Source: Ochotona curzoniae
Taxonomy: Eukaryota > Chordata > Mammalia > Lagomorpha > Ochotonidae
Assembly (NCBI RefSeq): GCF_017591425.1
Contig: NW_024467119.1
Span: 80,282,894-80,346,893 of the forward strand
DNA: 64,000 nt
Direction of reading: 5' to 3'
The notes beneath the pieces were generated by a model. That model ran no database searches. It saw only the letters and a program-made list of their open reading frames with translations, and was not told where the DNA came from. Of this stretch, positions 1 to 11,328 are shown piece by piece; the stretch's first letter is position 1, and every line of letters starts with the position of its first letter. The translations under genes and the position numbers were made by a program.

Positions 1-482
1 TGAACCCAAGAACTCTGGTGTGTTATGAGGAATCTTAATGCCAGGTTAAAGATCTGCTTCTAAATTTCTCTTATTATTTTTGATCTACTAAACTGGCTGT
101 TTTAACATTATTGAAGACTGATCATTGAAGAGGGTCTGATTGCCAAATCCAGTAGCTATTTGGTTTTTCTGATCCTACTTAACATCTCTAGAAGCACTGA
201 GCATGGCTAACATTGCCCAGCAAGTGAACTCTCAATAAATGCTCTAACTCACTGAATGGAGGTGAATTGTTACCCTTTTTGGTTGGTCTCCACTTATCAG
301 GTATGATAATTCTCCACTTGTCTTCCTTGCTTGACAAACTGTCAACACCTTAAATGATTCATTTATCTCTGTTACTTATCCAACATTGCAGTTGATCATG
401 GCAGATGCTTAATAAACATTTATTTAAGGATATGCATAGGCAAGAATGAAATATTTCAGCTAGGGAGGAGGCCGACAATTAA
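1..482. other. Unassigned non-coding stretch
   Basis: No gene or clear full repeat is visible. Two short motifs, CTCAATAAATGCT near 230 and CTTAATAAACATTTATTTAA near 407, resemble the 3' ends of L2 or MIR elements, but they are too short to call. Confidence 0.4.
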
Positions 483-490
483 AGTAAAGT

Positions 491-812
491 GGGCCTCACC
501 TGATGGCTCAGCGGTTAAATCATTGCTTTGCATGTGCCAGGATCCCATATGGGCACTGGTTTGTGTCTCAGCTGCTCCACTTCCCATCCAACTTCCTGCT
601 TGTGGTGTGAGAAAGCAGTTGGGTATGGCCCATACTTTGGGACCCTGCACTCACATGGGAGACTCAGAAGAAGCTCCTGGCTCCTGGCTTTGGATTGACT
701 CAGCTTTGGCTGTCATAGCTACTTGGGGAGTGAATCAGAGGAAGATCTTCCTCTGTCTCTCCTTTCTGCAAATATGGCTTTCTAATACAAATAAATGAAT
801 TTTTAAAAAGGA
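491..812 (+). repeat. CSINE, sense, first of a tandem pair
   Basis: The copy has a complete tRNA-like head (GATGGCTCAGCGGTTAAAT), the GGATCCCATATGGGCACTGG segment, the CAGCTGCTCCACTTCCCATCC body and an AATAAATGAATTTTTAAAAA tail. An 8-bp AGTAAAGT lies just before it (483-490) and recurs after the next SINE (1147-1154). This suggests that the second SINE landed in this copy's tail. Confidence 0.93.
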
Positions 813-815
813 AAA

Positions 816-1146
816 GGGCTTGGCGCAGTGGCCTAGTGGTTAAAGTTCTCGCCTTGCACATGCCAGTATCCCATATGGGTGCCATTACTCAGCAGCCCTG
901 CTTCTATCCAGCTCCCTGCTTGTGGCCTGGGAAAGCAATTGAGGTTGGCCCAAGGCCTTGTATTCCTGCACCTGTGTGGGACACCTGCAAGAGGTTCCTG
1001 GCTCCTGGCTTCAGATTGGTGTAGCTCTGGCCATTGTGGCCGCTTGTGGAGTGAATCATTGGATAGAAGATCTTCCTCTCTGTCTCTTCTCCTTTCTGTA
1101 TATCTGACTTAGCAATAAAAAAAATTAAAGGAAAAAAAAAAAAGAC
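816..1146 (+). repeat. CSINE, sense, second of a tandem pair
   Basis: A full-length copy begins GGGCTTGGCGCAGTGGCCTA only a few bases after the A-rich tail of the preceding SINE and ends in a long A tail at 1130-1143. The head keeps a good A box (GTGGCCTAGTGGTTAA). The B-box region (GTGCCATTACTCAGC) has decayed, so this copy is unlikely to be transcribed. Confidence 0.93.
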
Positions 1147-1154
1147 AGTAAAGT

Positions 1155-2221
1155 AGTGAAAGAAGCACTAAATAGGACCAAACACAGTACTTAGAGAATG
1201 AGTGTCAGAGACAAACTTCTATAACAGCTAGGTTAGCATGTGTAGGGCTGTTGGGGATTGTGAGTGGAGTTCATCTATGGAAGACTTGACCTCAGAGACT
1301 TTTCTCTCTTGACCTCTCCTGGCTTCAGAAATTGTTCTTTGGCTGGAACCTTTGAACACTCCTCTCACTTTTAGAGGCAGTTTGCTCTTAACTCTGGCTT
1401 CAGCCAGGCCTGTGTTCTGTCTCCCCCCATTTCCTCTTGTGCTAGTGTCTTACAGAGGGATTTTACAAGTTGGGATGAGTTATCTGATGCCTACCTGTAG
1501 AATCTGTGTCATCTACCACCATGAGCACATCTTCCAAGTTGTGACTCCAAGTGTTATTGTCCTGTAACGGTTGTGCATTCATCTGAAGATTATAACTGTG
1601 TACATACACATTAAATTTTGAGTAAGTTCGCAGGGTTCTGCATTGCTTTCTGCTACAGACATTGAAACGGAAACTTGTGAAAGTTGTTCATTCATGACTG
1701 ATTCAGTGAAGAGCGTCTTTCTTGGATGCATGAGCAGGCCTCTGGTCTGGTGACTGGTATTTTGAAAAATCTGAAACAGAGGAAAAATGCAGTTTACTTT
1801 TTAGAGTAGAGATAGTGACAAGGAAAATTATTTATGAGTTATTACAAAATACCACAAGGAACACTATCCCAGGAAGGAAAAGGCAACTTGGGTAACGTGT
1901 TGACAACTCTCTGGATGAATTAAAAAAGTGTATTCCAATAAGAGTTGGGATGGACAACAAATGCGGCCACATCCTCCACAGAAAATATTAAGCTTGCGAA
2001 TGGAAGAGATTTTCAGTTTCTTGTTGAGACATCAGGATTTGTGAGATTGCGAGCCAGAGTGGTTTCTGTGAGATGCTTGGTGTTGGCACATGTACCATTG
2101 TCTCATGAGCTGCTCAACAACGGCTCATGCCTTTCCATTCAGGATTATTAGCATTGGATCATCCTTAGAAAACAGGGGCAATTTTCCCCAACTGCACTTA
2201 CTTTACTTTTATCTCTGATTT
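1155..2221. other. Unassigned unique sequence
   Basis: No repeat family or convincing exon is recognised. Short ORFs of up to about 71 codons have no recognisable domain and look like chance frames. Confidence 0.5.
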
Positions 2222-2350
2222 TGAATTTTATGATACAATTATGTAGGGCCTGGGATTTCCCATCCCCCCAATTTCTACCCTGACTGATTTCCCCCATATT
2301 ATTGCAAGGATATAGTTCTTCATAACAAGTTATAATTCCTTCAGTCTGTT
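2222..2350 (-). mobile_element. L1-type 3' end, truncated
   Basis: TTTTATGATACAATTATGTA is followed by a C-rich CCATCCCCCCAATTTC block and ATAGTTCTTCATAACAAG. The same order of motifs occurs at 55888-55990 in the 935-bp L1-derived element. The sense 3' end therefore lies at about 2222 on the minus strand, and the copy is heavily 5'-truncated. Confidence 0.6.
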
Positions 2351-2365
2351 AACTGCACTTGTTTT

Positions 2366-2748
2366 TAAAAAAGATTTTGTTTTCATTGTTATTGCAAAGT
2401 CAGATATACAGAGAGGAGGAGAGACAGAGAGGAAGATCTTCTGTCTGATGATTTAATCCCCTAGCAGCTGCAATGACTGGAGCTGCACCGATCCGAAGCC
2501 AGAAGCCAGGAGCTGCTTCCAGGTCTCCCACGTAGGTGCAGGGTCCCAAGGCTTTGGGCTGTCCTCGACTGCTTTCTCAGGCCACAAGCAGGGAGCTGGA
2601 TGGGAAGTGGGGCTGTTGGGATTAGAACCGGTGCCCATATGGGATCCCGTTATATTCAAGGTGAGGACTTTAGCTGTTAGGCCACGATACGGGATCCTGG
2701 AGCATGCAAGGTGAGGACTCTAGCCACTAGGCCACCACACTGAGTCCT
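2366..2748 (-). repeat. CSINE, antisense, with duplicated 5' head
   Basis: On the plus strand it starts AAAAAAGATTTTGTTTTCATT and passes the GGAAGATCTTCTGTCTGATG segment. It ends in two versions of the tRNA head: GGTGAGGACTTTAGCTGTTA at 2660-2679 and GGTGAGGACTCTAGCCACTA at 2711-2730. Only one B-box-like stretch (GGATTAGAACCGGTGCCC) is present. The result is an element with two A-box regions in tandem, about 50 bp apart. Confidence 0.88.
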
Positions 2749-4175
2749 ACACTTCTTTCAACATATGTTTTATAGTCATATTTTAAAAAAATAATAGCCA
2801 ATGACTATGACACAATTTTATAAAGAAAGTGGTCTGTGTTCTTCTCTTCAATTTCAAGAGCTCAAGGGCTGGCTGCAGGTGTAAATGGTCAGATTTTACT
2901 TTGGGCAGTTAGTAATTTGAATCAGTAGTCCCCCGGGGATACCCGGCAGGAATTGAAGTGTTGTTGGCTGAAGTTTAACTGTTTTCTGGAAAAGGAGGCA
3001 GCCATCCCCAGTGGCAAGACAGCCCTGATTGGAATCCAGTCTCGTTCTTATAGCCCTGCATTTTACCCTAGGGGCACCGGAAAATCAAAACCTTATATTT
3101 TCTCCCATCATTTGCGTGAGTTCTCCATTAGATTATATTTTTGGATCCTCAAAATCTTGTCTAGAAAAGAATGACCTGTTTTAGAAGGAAGTGGGAAGGA
3201 ACAGTTAATTCATCTTGGTGTATTTGTCTATTTGACAGCCTTTCCAAGATCTTGATTTGTTTTGTGTTAACTTCATTCTGATGGCCAACCAGTGGTCAGT
3301 GCCATCTTCATTTTAGTGATGGAGACCAGAAGCCTGCGGACTTGTGTCTTACCTCGCCCTGTCACAAGGTTCAGGGGTCTTGGCCTTTGTGTCTTGTTAA
3401 TTTAGTCATGATCCATGCGCTCCTTAGAATTTCTTTCAGCTCATTTTCCACAAACATTAGGCAGATAACAAACACTACAGAGATTCTGACATCGAAAATG
3501 TTCCAAAAAATCAAAACTTGTACTTTTTGGCACATCTTTATTCTTACAAGGGGAAATAGAAACTTTCCAACTTAGCAGTTGGACATAAAAAGGAACCACT
3601 TAATTAGAACAAGATTTCTTGAAAGTGGAAAAAAATTCTTATTTACTTTGGGTTAGAAGATGTTATAAAAGTACCCAAGAAGGAAGTGGCCACTGTCACT
3701 GCAAAGAGTTGAACGGTAGTGTGACTAATTCATGCCTCTGTTGACAAGCAGCACATGGGAAGCACCGAGGCTTGATTGTATGGGATGTGTCAGGGTAGAA
3801 GGAGAAAAAAAAGTAGGTAGAGTGTCACTTCTGTGTGTTTCATGATTTTTTTCCCATCCCCAGTGTGAGCTTGGCCATCAGTCTTAAGATTTTCATAGGG
3901 ATCCCCTTGACCTTGAGTACTTTCTGATTGTCCACAGTGGATTTGCTGTCCTTGGAGATCTCATGTGGAATCAAGGGTCTTTGGTTTCTCCCATTCACCT
4001 TTACAATGGCCTGGGCACCACTGCTCTGCCAGTTTCCAGACCTAGAAAGCCAGTGAGGTAGACATGGTTGTTTCTCATGGGGTTTCTGAATAATGTGTTC
4101 TGTTTTTAATGTATAAGTGTACTTGCTTCGTGCATGGACAGAACCCATTTTATTTTATTTAAAAATGAGTATTTT
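2749..4175. other. Unassigned unique sequence
   Basis: No recognised repeat or gene. A minus-strand frame of 102 codons (3840-4148) lacks any family signature. Short purine-rich runs near 3634 and 3800 are unremarkable. Confidence 0.45.
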
Positions 4176-4487
4176 GTGTCCAGCGTGGTAGCCTAATGGC
4201 TAAATCCTCACCTTGCATGCATGGGGATCCCATATGGGTGCCAGTTCATGTCCCAGCAGCTCCACTTCCCATTCAGCTCCTTGCTTGGGCCTGGGAAAAC
4301 AATAAAGAATGGCCAAAGCCTTGGGACCCTGAACTTATGTCGGAGACCCAGAAGAAGCTCTTGGATCCTGGCTTCAGATTGGCTGTTGTGGCCACTTGGG
4401 AAGTGAACCAGTGGATGAAAGATCTTTCTATTTCTCCTTCTCTCTGTACATCTGACTTTTCAATAAAAATAAATACATCTTAAAAAG
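4176..4487 (+). repeat. CSINE, sense
   Basis: Head GTGGTAGCCTAATGGCTAAA, then GGGGATCCCATATGGGTGCC, body CACTTCCCATTCAGCTCCTT and tail CAATAAAAATAAATACATCT. Full length with moderate divergence. The copy interrupts non-repeat sequence, and no exact target-site duplication is visible. Confidence 0.93.
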
Positions 4488-4534
4488 TTGAATATTTCAA
4501 CTCGAAACATGATGCTATACTATTCAATGGCAGT

Positions 4535-4640
4535 AGAAAATTACTTTCCATGTGGCCTTCCTATGTGATTGACTTACACTGGGCCTCAGTTGCCTCAGCT
4601 GTGAAAGAGGGATTTGAATGTTTCCTTTTCTACTAGAAAT
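4535..4640 (+). repeat. MIR core fragment
   Basis: The segment near 4575-4612 (GGGCCTCAGTTGCCTCAG, then CTGTGAAAGAGGG) matches the MIR core motif for CTCAGTTTCCTCATCTGTAAAATGGG. The preceding ATGTGGCCTTCC matches the GTGACCTTGG part of that consensus. Confidence 0.5.
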
Positions 4641-5617
4641 GAGTCTCTTAGTGTGCATAAGCAGGTGAGTGGATTTTCCTTTGTGAGTGGACAGGAAGAC
4701 ACTGTTACTTCTGTTCAGATCTTGCAATGACAGGATGCCAAGCACTTAGCTGTAGGATGTAGTTTGCATCTGAGCCACTGTTATTTTATTGTGTGAAATT
4801 TTCCTTGTGGCCCATAACTCCATGAACTATGCTTATAGTTCCTAAGACATGTTGAGGGAAGACATGAGAGGCATATCAAATTCTTTAGGACATTTAAGCA
4901 CAAGTTCAGTAAGTTGATTGTTCTGACAGCAGCTGCTTGCAAGTCCAGGCCATACTCGTGATGGCAACTGCAATTGGTGAAAGTGCAAGAGAGTGTTATT
5001 TCTTACCATTTTTTTAAACACTAGTTCTAGGGAGTGTTACATTTGGTTCCTTGGAGAATGACATTTGAGCCATTCCTCATGACCAAGAATGCCCTGCTGG
5101 TGGTGGCCTGTGCTAACAGAGCTGATGGCACTTTTTAGCATTCATTGGTCTCTAAGCCAACTGTGGATGGCTTTTCTTGAATGGGGTTCTCTGTATCTGA
5201 GCCGGGGAGCTTTGTCTTGGCTCTGACTTGAATGTGCTGGTCCTCACTTTCTGTGGCCGACTTTTACTGCTTGAAGCCCGGCTTGTCTGTTATTTCCTTA
5301 TGGAAGGCTTCAGTGGTCACCTGATTAAAACCAACCCCTGTCTCCACCGCTTCAGTCTGGACTCTTTGTTCGATAACCTGGTTGTATTTTTTTTTTCATA
5401 GCAATAAATGCTGTGTGTCGTAATTCATGTTTTGTTACTGTAATGAATTACTTGAGGCTGACTAACTCTTGGTTGTTCTCCAAGATTGAGGATCTGCATC
5501 TGGTGATGGTCTTTGTTCTGACACAATCTCAAGGCAATGAAAGGCTCAGGTATGAGAGAAAGCATGTGTATGTGTGTTTGTGGTATTATGTATCTTCTGG
5601 TCTTTCTCCTTATTTTC
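4641..5617. other. Unassigned unique sequence
   Basis: No repeat family or exon is recognised. A 12-T run lies at about 5386-5396. The overlapping frames at 5413-5640 (plus) and 5425-5619 (minus) have no domain signature. Confidence 0.45.
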
Positions 5618-5940
5618 AAATTTATTTAATTTTTACTTGAAAGGCAGAATTTTAGAGGGAAGGACAGATAGAGAGCGAGAGGGGTCTTTCATCTGCAGAT
5701 TCACTCTCTGAATGGCTGCAATGGCCAAGGTTGAGCTGATATAAAGCCAGGAGCCAGGAGCTTCTTCTGGGTCTCCCAGATGGTTGATGAGGCACAAAGA
5801 ATTGAGCCATCTCATCTGCTTTCCCAGGGCAGGAAGAGGGAGTTTGTTGGAACTGAGCAGCCAGTATGAAAACCAGTGCTCATAAGGAATGCTAGCACTT
5901 TAGGCAGAGGATTAGTGTGTTATATCCCCGTGCTGGCCCC
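5618..5940 (-). repeat. CSINE, antisense, older subfamily
   Basis: Starts AAATTTATTTAATTTTTACT and continues with a purine-rich stretch and GGTCTTTCATCTGCAGATTC. The GAGCCAGGAGCTTCTTCTGG segment is at about 5750. It ends in the 5' terminus CCCCGTGCTGGCCCC. Confidence 0.9.
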
Positions 5941-6069
5941 TGGTCTCGTTCTTTCTAAAGCCAGCTGTCTCCTATCGTGAGCACTCCATCCTGATTAGCT
6001 TTTCTAATCCTCATCATGTCTTAAAGGTCCCACCTCTAAGATGAGTTTAAGTTTCAATCCTTCTTTTGC

Positions 6070-6400
6070 CAAGATGCTTCTTTATTTATTCTTCCATATG
6101 CTTAAGAGGAAGGCAGGAAGGAGAGGAGAGGGTATGGTGAGGAGCGAGAAAGGAGAAAAAGAAGCATGGGCGGTGTCTTTCACATATGGATTCACTCCCC
6201 AATTTTCCCAAAAGTTTGTAAGTGCTGGGCTGGGCTGGGTGAAGCCATGAGCCCGGAACCCCATGTGGACCTCCCACATGGGCTGCAGGGACTCCAGCAT
6301 CAAAGCTATATTGTCTGCCGCCTCTTTGGGTGTGTTGGCATGAAGCTGGCTAACAGGTGCAGTAGGCTGGATTTGAACCTGGGGATTCATCCCTGTATTA
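6070..6400 (-). repeat. Diverged CSINE-like SINE, antisense
   Basis: The purine-rich GGAAGGAGAGGAGAGGGTAT is followed by ATGGATTCACTCCCCAATTT, ACCTCCCACATGGGCTGCAG, and AGGCTGGATTTGAACCTGGG at the head. This order matches an antisense CSINE, but divergence is high. Chance ORFs of about 100 codons run through it on both strands. Confidence 0.65.
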
Positions 6401-6588
6401 CCTCACAATGGGAAATCAGTTTCAACTCAAAACACACATCCTTGAGGGACACAGTCTAATCATGTTGAAGCCACAGCACTAGGTAAAATAATCTTGTTTA
6501 TTTATCTATTTTTGCCTGTGCAAAATTCATGGTGGCGATAATTGTGTTTTATAAATTGTTACTGAGTAGGCACCTGGAGAAATATTCT

Positions 6589-6770
6589 ATGCCAGTGTTG
6601 TCCAAAAGAAGTAATGGAAATGGCCCATTGTCTGCAGTATTCCATATGGCAGCTGCTGGTCATACGCGCTTACTGAACACTTGAAATAAGACCACTCAAC
6701 TGAGAAATTGGATTTTGTTTAATTTATATTTGAAACAATTTCATGTGGCTATCGTATCAATCCTTGTGAA
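6589..6770 (+). mobile_element. hAT-Charlie fossil, MER58-like
   Basis: GCCAGTGTTGTCCAAAAGAAG, then GAACACTTGAAATAAGACCA, CTGAGAAATTGGATTTTGTT and TTCATGTGGCTATCGTATC follow the order of the MER58 consensus (CAGTGCTGTCCAATAGAA, GAGCACTTGAAATGTGGC, CATGTGGCTAGTGGCTACC). Both ends are degraded, and there is no coding potential. Confidence 0.65.
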
Positions 6771-7680
6771 TCTGTTCAGCCTGTGGTACTTAGCAGTTGA
6801 CTGACTCAGTAGTGAGAGATCAACAGAGATGCCAACAGCTAGGGTACAGCCATTTTTAGAGCTGAGTCCTTCATGACACGTTCCTCTTGGATCTCTTGAT
6901 GGGACCAGTTTTGTGGCAATATCTTCATGTAACAATTCTGTTAGACGTGGCCTTTTGATGTGTTTCCAGTAACCCTCAGTGGAGGTTGCTGAGAAAGTGT
7001 TATTAATTGCCCTATGTTTTTCAGGGCTGGCTTCTTATTATGTGTTTCATCTGCTCATAATCTGTGGTGTGACTTCCATATATCGTTATTTCTCAACAGT
7101 TAAGAGTATCCAGTGGCTTTCCACTAAGAAAGCACTATTGCACGAATGTGTTAAATAAGTAATATGTAAGCATCCTTTCAGAGGAAGAAATTCACTGTCA
7201 CGTGAAGCTCCTACTCCAAGCTGTGATTTATTTGGGGAATGCAGAGGACCAATTCCCCTCTCCTCCTTTTCACAGTTCAGTCAGAACAAAGCTCTTTTGT
7301 ACAGAAACTGTTTATGTACCCTCAACACTTTCAAGGCATTATTTGGGGTGTATTACCTCACAGATGATTTGCATTTTCTGTTTAGTATCATTCCTCCTCC
7401 TTGTCTGTGAAATGAGGTTGAATGGAGAATTCTTTCCAGGTTTGCAGCTTTCCGTGCTGATGTCTGGAGCAATCCCCCATGTATTTGCAAGTGTGTTGCT
7501 GGGGGAGGAAGTTTTAAGACTGCTGACTTGTCCATCGTTTATCATCATTATATGATGTCTGTCAACAGAAAACCATTTCCCAGAATTCCATAAGGAGTTG
7601 TTCCATATAGGAATATGGAGTCTAATGACAAGAAAAAGGCATTGCTATGAAGAGTGATAGGAAAGGGGGTGGGGATAAAC
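6771..7680. other. Unassigned unique sequence
   Basis: No recognised repeat. The 117-codon plus-strand frame (7202-7555) has hydrophobic stretches but no family signature, and overlaps two minus-strand frames. It is treated as chance. Confidence 0.4.
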
Positions 7681-8120
7681 AGAAGCTTTTAGAGCTAATT
7701 CATGGCTGGCGTCATCTCCATTAGCGCTGGAACTGTTTGACGTTGAGTTCAGAGAACATGACCAGGGCTGGTTTCCATCTGTCACGGTGATTAATGGGAG
7801 TATTGTTAGGTAATAATAGTTTAATAACATGGCTGGAGCCGAAGAGGCACACCAAAAGTGTACGTGGGACTCTAAACCCAAGGAGAACTGTGGATAAAAC
7901 CACCACAGCTGAGAAACTGGGGACCAGTTCTCGGCTCTGCCCCTTGGTCGAGGGCAGGCAGCAAGACATTTTCCGCCAGGAGAAGTGACGATTCCTCCTG
8001 TTGCTGTGGCGAGAGCTGTTTTAGGACTCAGACAGGGTGGAAATAACTCAAGGGTGCAAACATTTTGTGAAATCCTGCCTCTTCTGAGACTGTGTAGTTG
8101 GAATAACAGCAGCCAAAACA
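7681..8120. other. Candidate conserved non-coding block
   Basis: This repeat-free block has more intact CpG than its surroundings (GGCGTCATCTCCATTAGCG near 7710) and clustered homeodomain-type cores: GCTAATTCATGG, CATTAGCG, GATTAATGGG and AATAATAGTTTAATAACATG. A 158-codon minus-strand frame (7645-8121) crosses it without any recognisable domain. Conservation is inferred from appearance only. Confidence 0.35.
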
Positions 8121-10238
8121 TCCAGCAGGGAGAGACACAGTTCCTTCTGTCGATAGATTGGATTCAACACTTCCAAATAAAACCCAGATTGTGTTGTATG
8201 ATGCCTCCCTATACTTGACTCAGCAGCCATCTACCTGACATGAAACCTAAATAGTTACAGCTTTCTTGTTCTTTCAGGTCAGACAGAGGCAACATCTGGA
8301 CAACCTATTATAACATTTCAGGACAGCAGAACTTTCAGATGGCAGTGGCTGTTGGTGGGCCACAGACCCAACATGACCTCCATAAACTCAGAACCTGGAC
8401 CATATGGGCTTTTTCTCTAAAGTGTTGGAAATTCACAGGGGAGAAACCACTTTTCTGCTAAAAAAAAAAATTGGCAACAGGAGATTATTTACATGTTGGC
8501 TTTCCTTCTTTCCTAGCAAAGAGCCACCTGACCTAGCAAGATGCTGTCCAGTTTCTATTCAGAAACTTCTACCAAGTAGCTTCTGAGCATGAGTGGAAAA
8601 AGTTTGCAGAGTGAGTTCTCACGTGAGAGTGGGAGGGCGATGGAGCCTGGCCAAATGCTCTTCTAGCCTGAATGGCGTCTTTGACCTCGTTGGCTGTTGT
8701 TCACTGTTTAATCTGTCCAGGTGTCATGTTGCTAGAGCCCCACTGGGAGCAAAGTGGGCAGGGAGGCTGGAGGAGCAGCAGAGGAAGCTGGGAAAGCAGC
8801 CCAAGGGAAGGAGTCAGAGTGTTTTCTTTGTTCTTTTTCCCCCTTAAATGGTAGAAATTCTGTTTCTGTTACCTGATGATTTGTGCTGAATTTCTTTTCC
8901 GATCCCAAATGGTTGTGCTGGGGCTCAGGAAATCAGAGCAAAATTTGGACTTCTAAGATCAGGCGTAAGATTTAATTACATCTCTGGGGAGGGTGGGTAC
9001 ACTTCACAATCTGTGCCTGAACAAAAGCAAATGACCGTTTGAAAGATGTAGAGAATCATTTCCATCCATCAACATCAGAGGAGAGGCCATGCTGGCTGTT
9101 TGAGCCGGAGGCTCCTATGGAAATCTGGTTTCAGTGGGTTGTGTCCACACTCTAGAGTTAGTGAGTGACTGCAATGAAAGTGCAGAGTTTCAAGTTTGCT
9201 TTTCCTGTCCCAACACCAAGTAGAGAGCTGGAGTGCTGATAAGAATAGATTAGGACCATAGTTCTTAGCTGGCCTAACGTTTGAGGCTGTGGAGCCTTGG
9301 GGTATGTGGAGAATGAGTTTAGGGTCTGGACTTTGTTCTCCCCTTGTTTTAGATATTTCCTTATTAAGGAACCTGTCCTGTCTTAAACAAGTCTTGTAAT
9401 AAGAGGTTAGGTCACGTCTGGACCCCAGAGGGAAACTTCAGGTTTCCCTGCCTTTTCCCTTGACACATTTCCGTGGAAGTAAACTTTGCTTGTCATCAGA
9501 ATGATAAGACCAAGGGAGACTTTGATGCGGATGGGGGCATGAAGAGAGGGGGCAGAGGCTGCTTGACCATCCTCTGGCCTTGATGTAATATAACGACCAG
9601 GGGATTTGGGACAAAGGCATCTGGGTGTGAACTGAGAGCTTGTACCAGATGTTTTTCTGAGAATATGCACTGAGTTTTTAGAAACACGGAAGGGAATGGC
9701 TGCATGGAAGTATCTGGAACTCCACTCAGTGTTCGATTCTTGACACAAGACATGGTTTATAGAATGGAGATGTCCAATATTTAGTGTTGCATGTGTGTGC
9801 TGCTCATAATTTTCAGATAAGCTGCTGTCTGTTCTTTAAGCCAGGTGGTCATGGGTGGATTTCTTTGGGATCTCAGACGCACAAATTGTAAGAGAAAAAA
9901 ATAACATCTCCACAGTTGTCTAGCCAAAAGGCCGGATGTTTGTCCTCTTTCGAACTTTGTTTTGTTAGACAGTTAAGCTGTAAATCAGTGGAGTGAGCTA
10001 TGCTTGGAAGTTGCTGTGCTTGGTTCCTTCTCCTCTCTCATCAGAATGTGCAGATGCTGAGTGGAAAACCTCTTAGTCCCATATCAACAACATTAGGCTG
10101 AGCTATCAAGGCACAAAACTGAGACAATTCCAAAGGAAAAGTCACGACAGAATATTCTTTAGTTGAAATAGAAACATTCACGAATCAAAAGTAACTCTAG
10201 CAGTCTTGTTTACAAAGCTAACTTTTAGATTCCTGATT
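8121..10238. other. Long repeat-poor unique stretch
   Basis: More than 2 kb without a recognised SINE, LINE, LTR or DNA transposon is unusual in this window. Frames of up to 113 codons (9407-9748, minus) show no domain. An A run sits at 8460-8470. Nothing supports a gene. Confidence 0.4.
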
Positions 10239-10257
10239 AAGAATTAGTAAATCTTAG

Positions 10258-10562
10258 TGTCTGGTGCAATAGGCTAGTGGATAAATCCTTGCCTTGCATG
10301 TGCCGGGATCCCATATGGGCACTGGTTCATGTCCTGGCGGCTCCACTTCCCATCCAGCTCCCTGCTTGTGGCCTGGGAAGGCAATTGACGATGGTCCAAA
10401 GCCTTGGGACCCTGCACCCGCCTGGATTTGAATTAGTTTACCTCAGGTGGTTGTGGCCACTTGGGGAATAAATCAGCAGGCAGAAGATCTTTCTCTCCAT
10501 ATCTCCTTCTTTCTGTCTATCTGCCTTTGCAATAAAAATCAATAAATCTTAAGGAAAAAAAA
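10258..10562 (+). repeat. CSINE, sense
   Basis: Begins GTCTGGTGCAATAGGCTAG, includes CGGGATCCCATATGGGCACT, and ends with a CAATAAAAATCAATAAATCT tail plus an A run. AAGAATTAG occurs on the left (10239-10247) and directly after the tail (10563-10571), consistent with a partly decayed target-site duplication. The 3' body lacks part of the usual segment around the GGAGACCCGGAAGAAG region. Confidence 0.93.
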
Positions 10563-10571
10563 AAGAATTAG

Positions 10572-11179
10572 AACAATTTGCTATCTGCTGTTGATTGAGG
10601 TAAAATCATCCTGGCGGAGATTACGTGTCTATTTTATTTGAAATTGCTGTGTAACTATTTTAATTCTTGTGTTTGAGACCTTAGACATACCACAAGTAGG
10701 ACTTTCATATGCTTTACACTATTTTATATATAATTGGTGAATTTGCCATCAGTGTCAGTTTCTGAAAGCTAGTTTATTAGTCTCTTATTAAGTGTCTGTC
10801 CTTGACAAGGACTTCTTGTTCAAGTGGTATCTTACTCAGCTCTCCCAGGGCTGGGTTGTAACCTTAGCACTTGCTCGTGGGGTCACTGGTTTGGTCCTCA
10901 CACAGGCCCATTGGGTTGTTCTATTGCTTGGTCACAATGTGCCTGTCCTACACTGGTGGGTGGCAGGTGAGCCCAGGAGAGTAAGGATGGATTAGTACAA
11001 ATTCGTCACTGCTGGAAACAAGGTGAGGGGGGCTTGTCTTTCATCATGATGGGTCAGTAATAAGGAGAACATTGTTATCCAGCTAAGGAAATTTGGGATT
11101 TTTCTAAGAACAGTGGGTGGGCAACCCTGAGCAAAGACTCACATCCAGATAGTGTAATGGGGAAGCCTGACTTCAATTC
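10572..11179. other. Unassigned unique sequence
   Basis: AT-rich at 10600-10760, then mixed composition. No repeat or exon is recognised. The 67-codon frame at 10792-10995 has no signature. Confidence 0.4.
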
Positions 11180-11328
11180 TTTTTAAAAGATTACTTTGAA
11201 AGTTAGAGAGAGAGAGAGAGATACTCCAGCTACTGATTCAATTGCTAAGTGATCTCAATAGCCAAAGCTGAACCAAGTTGAAGTCAGGAACCTGGAGTTC
11301 CGGCTGGGTCTCCCACATCAGTCAAATG
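11180..11328 (-). repeat. CSINE, antisense, truncated
   Basis: Starts TTTTTAAAAGATTACTTTGA, with a GA run at 11204-11221. The copy reaches GGTCTCCCACATCAGTCAAA and stops where the palindromic element begins. The tRNA head is missing and does not resume after that element, so the SINE was 5'-truncated or lost its head. Confidence 0.75.

Noticed and set aside
3840..4148. 102-codon minus-strand frame preceded by a splice-acceptor-like CTTTCTAG
   Set aside because: No protein family recognised, and the frame is open across the presumed acceptor. There is no partner exon.
7645..8121. 158-codon minus-strand open frame
   Set aside because: No recognisable domain, and overlapping frames on both strands. 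The block is better explained as non-coding.
11204..11221. Short regular repeats considered as a CRISPR-like or satellite array
   Set aside because: GA runs are within SINE purine tracts. No spaced identical repeats exist, and the organism is a mammal.
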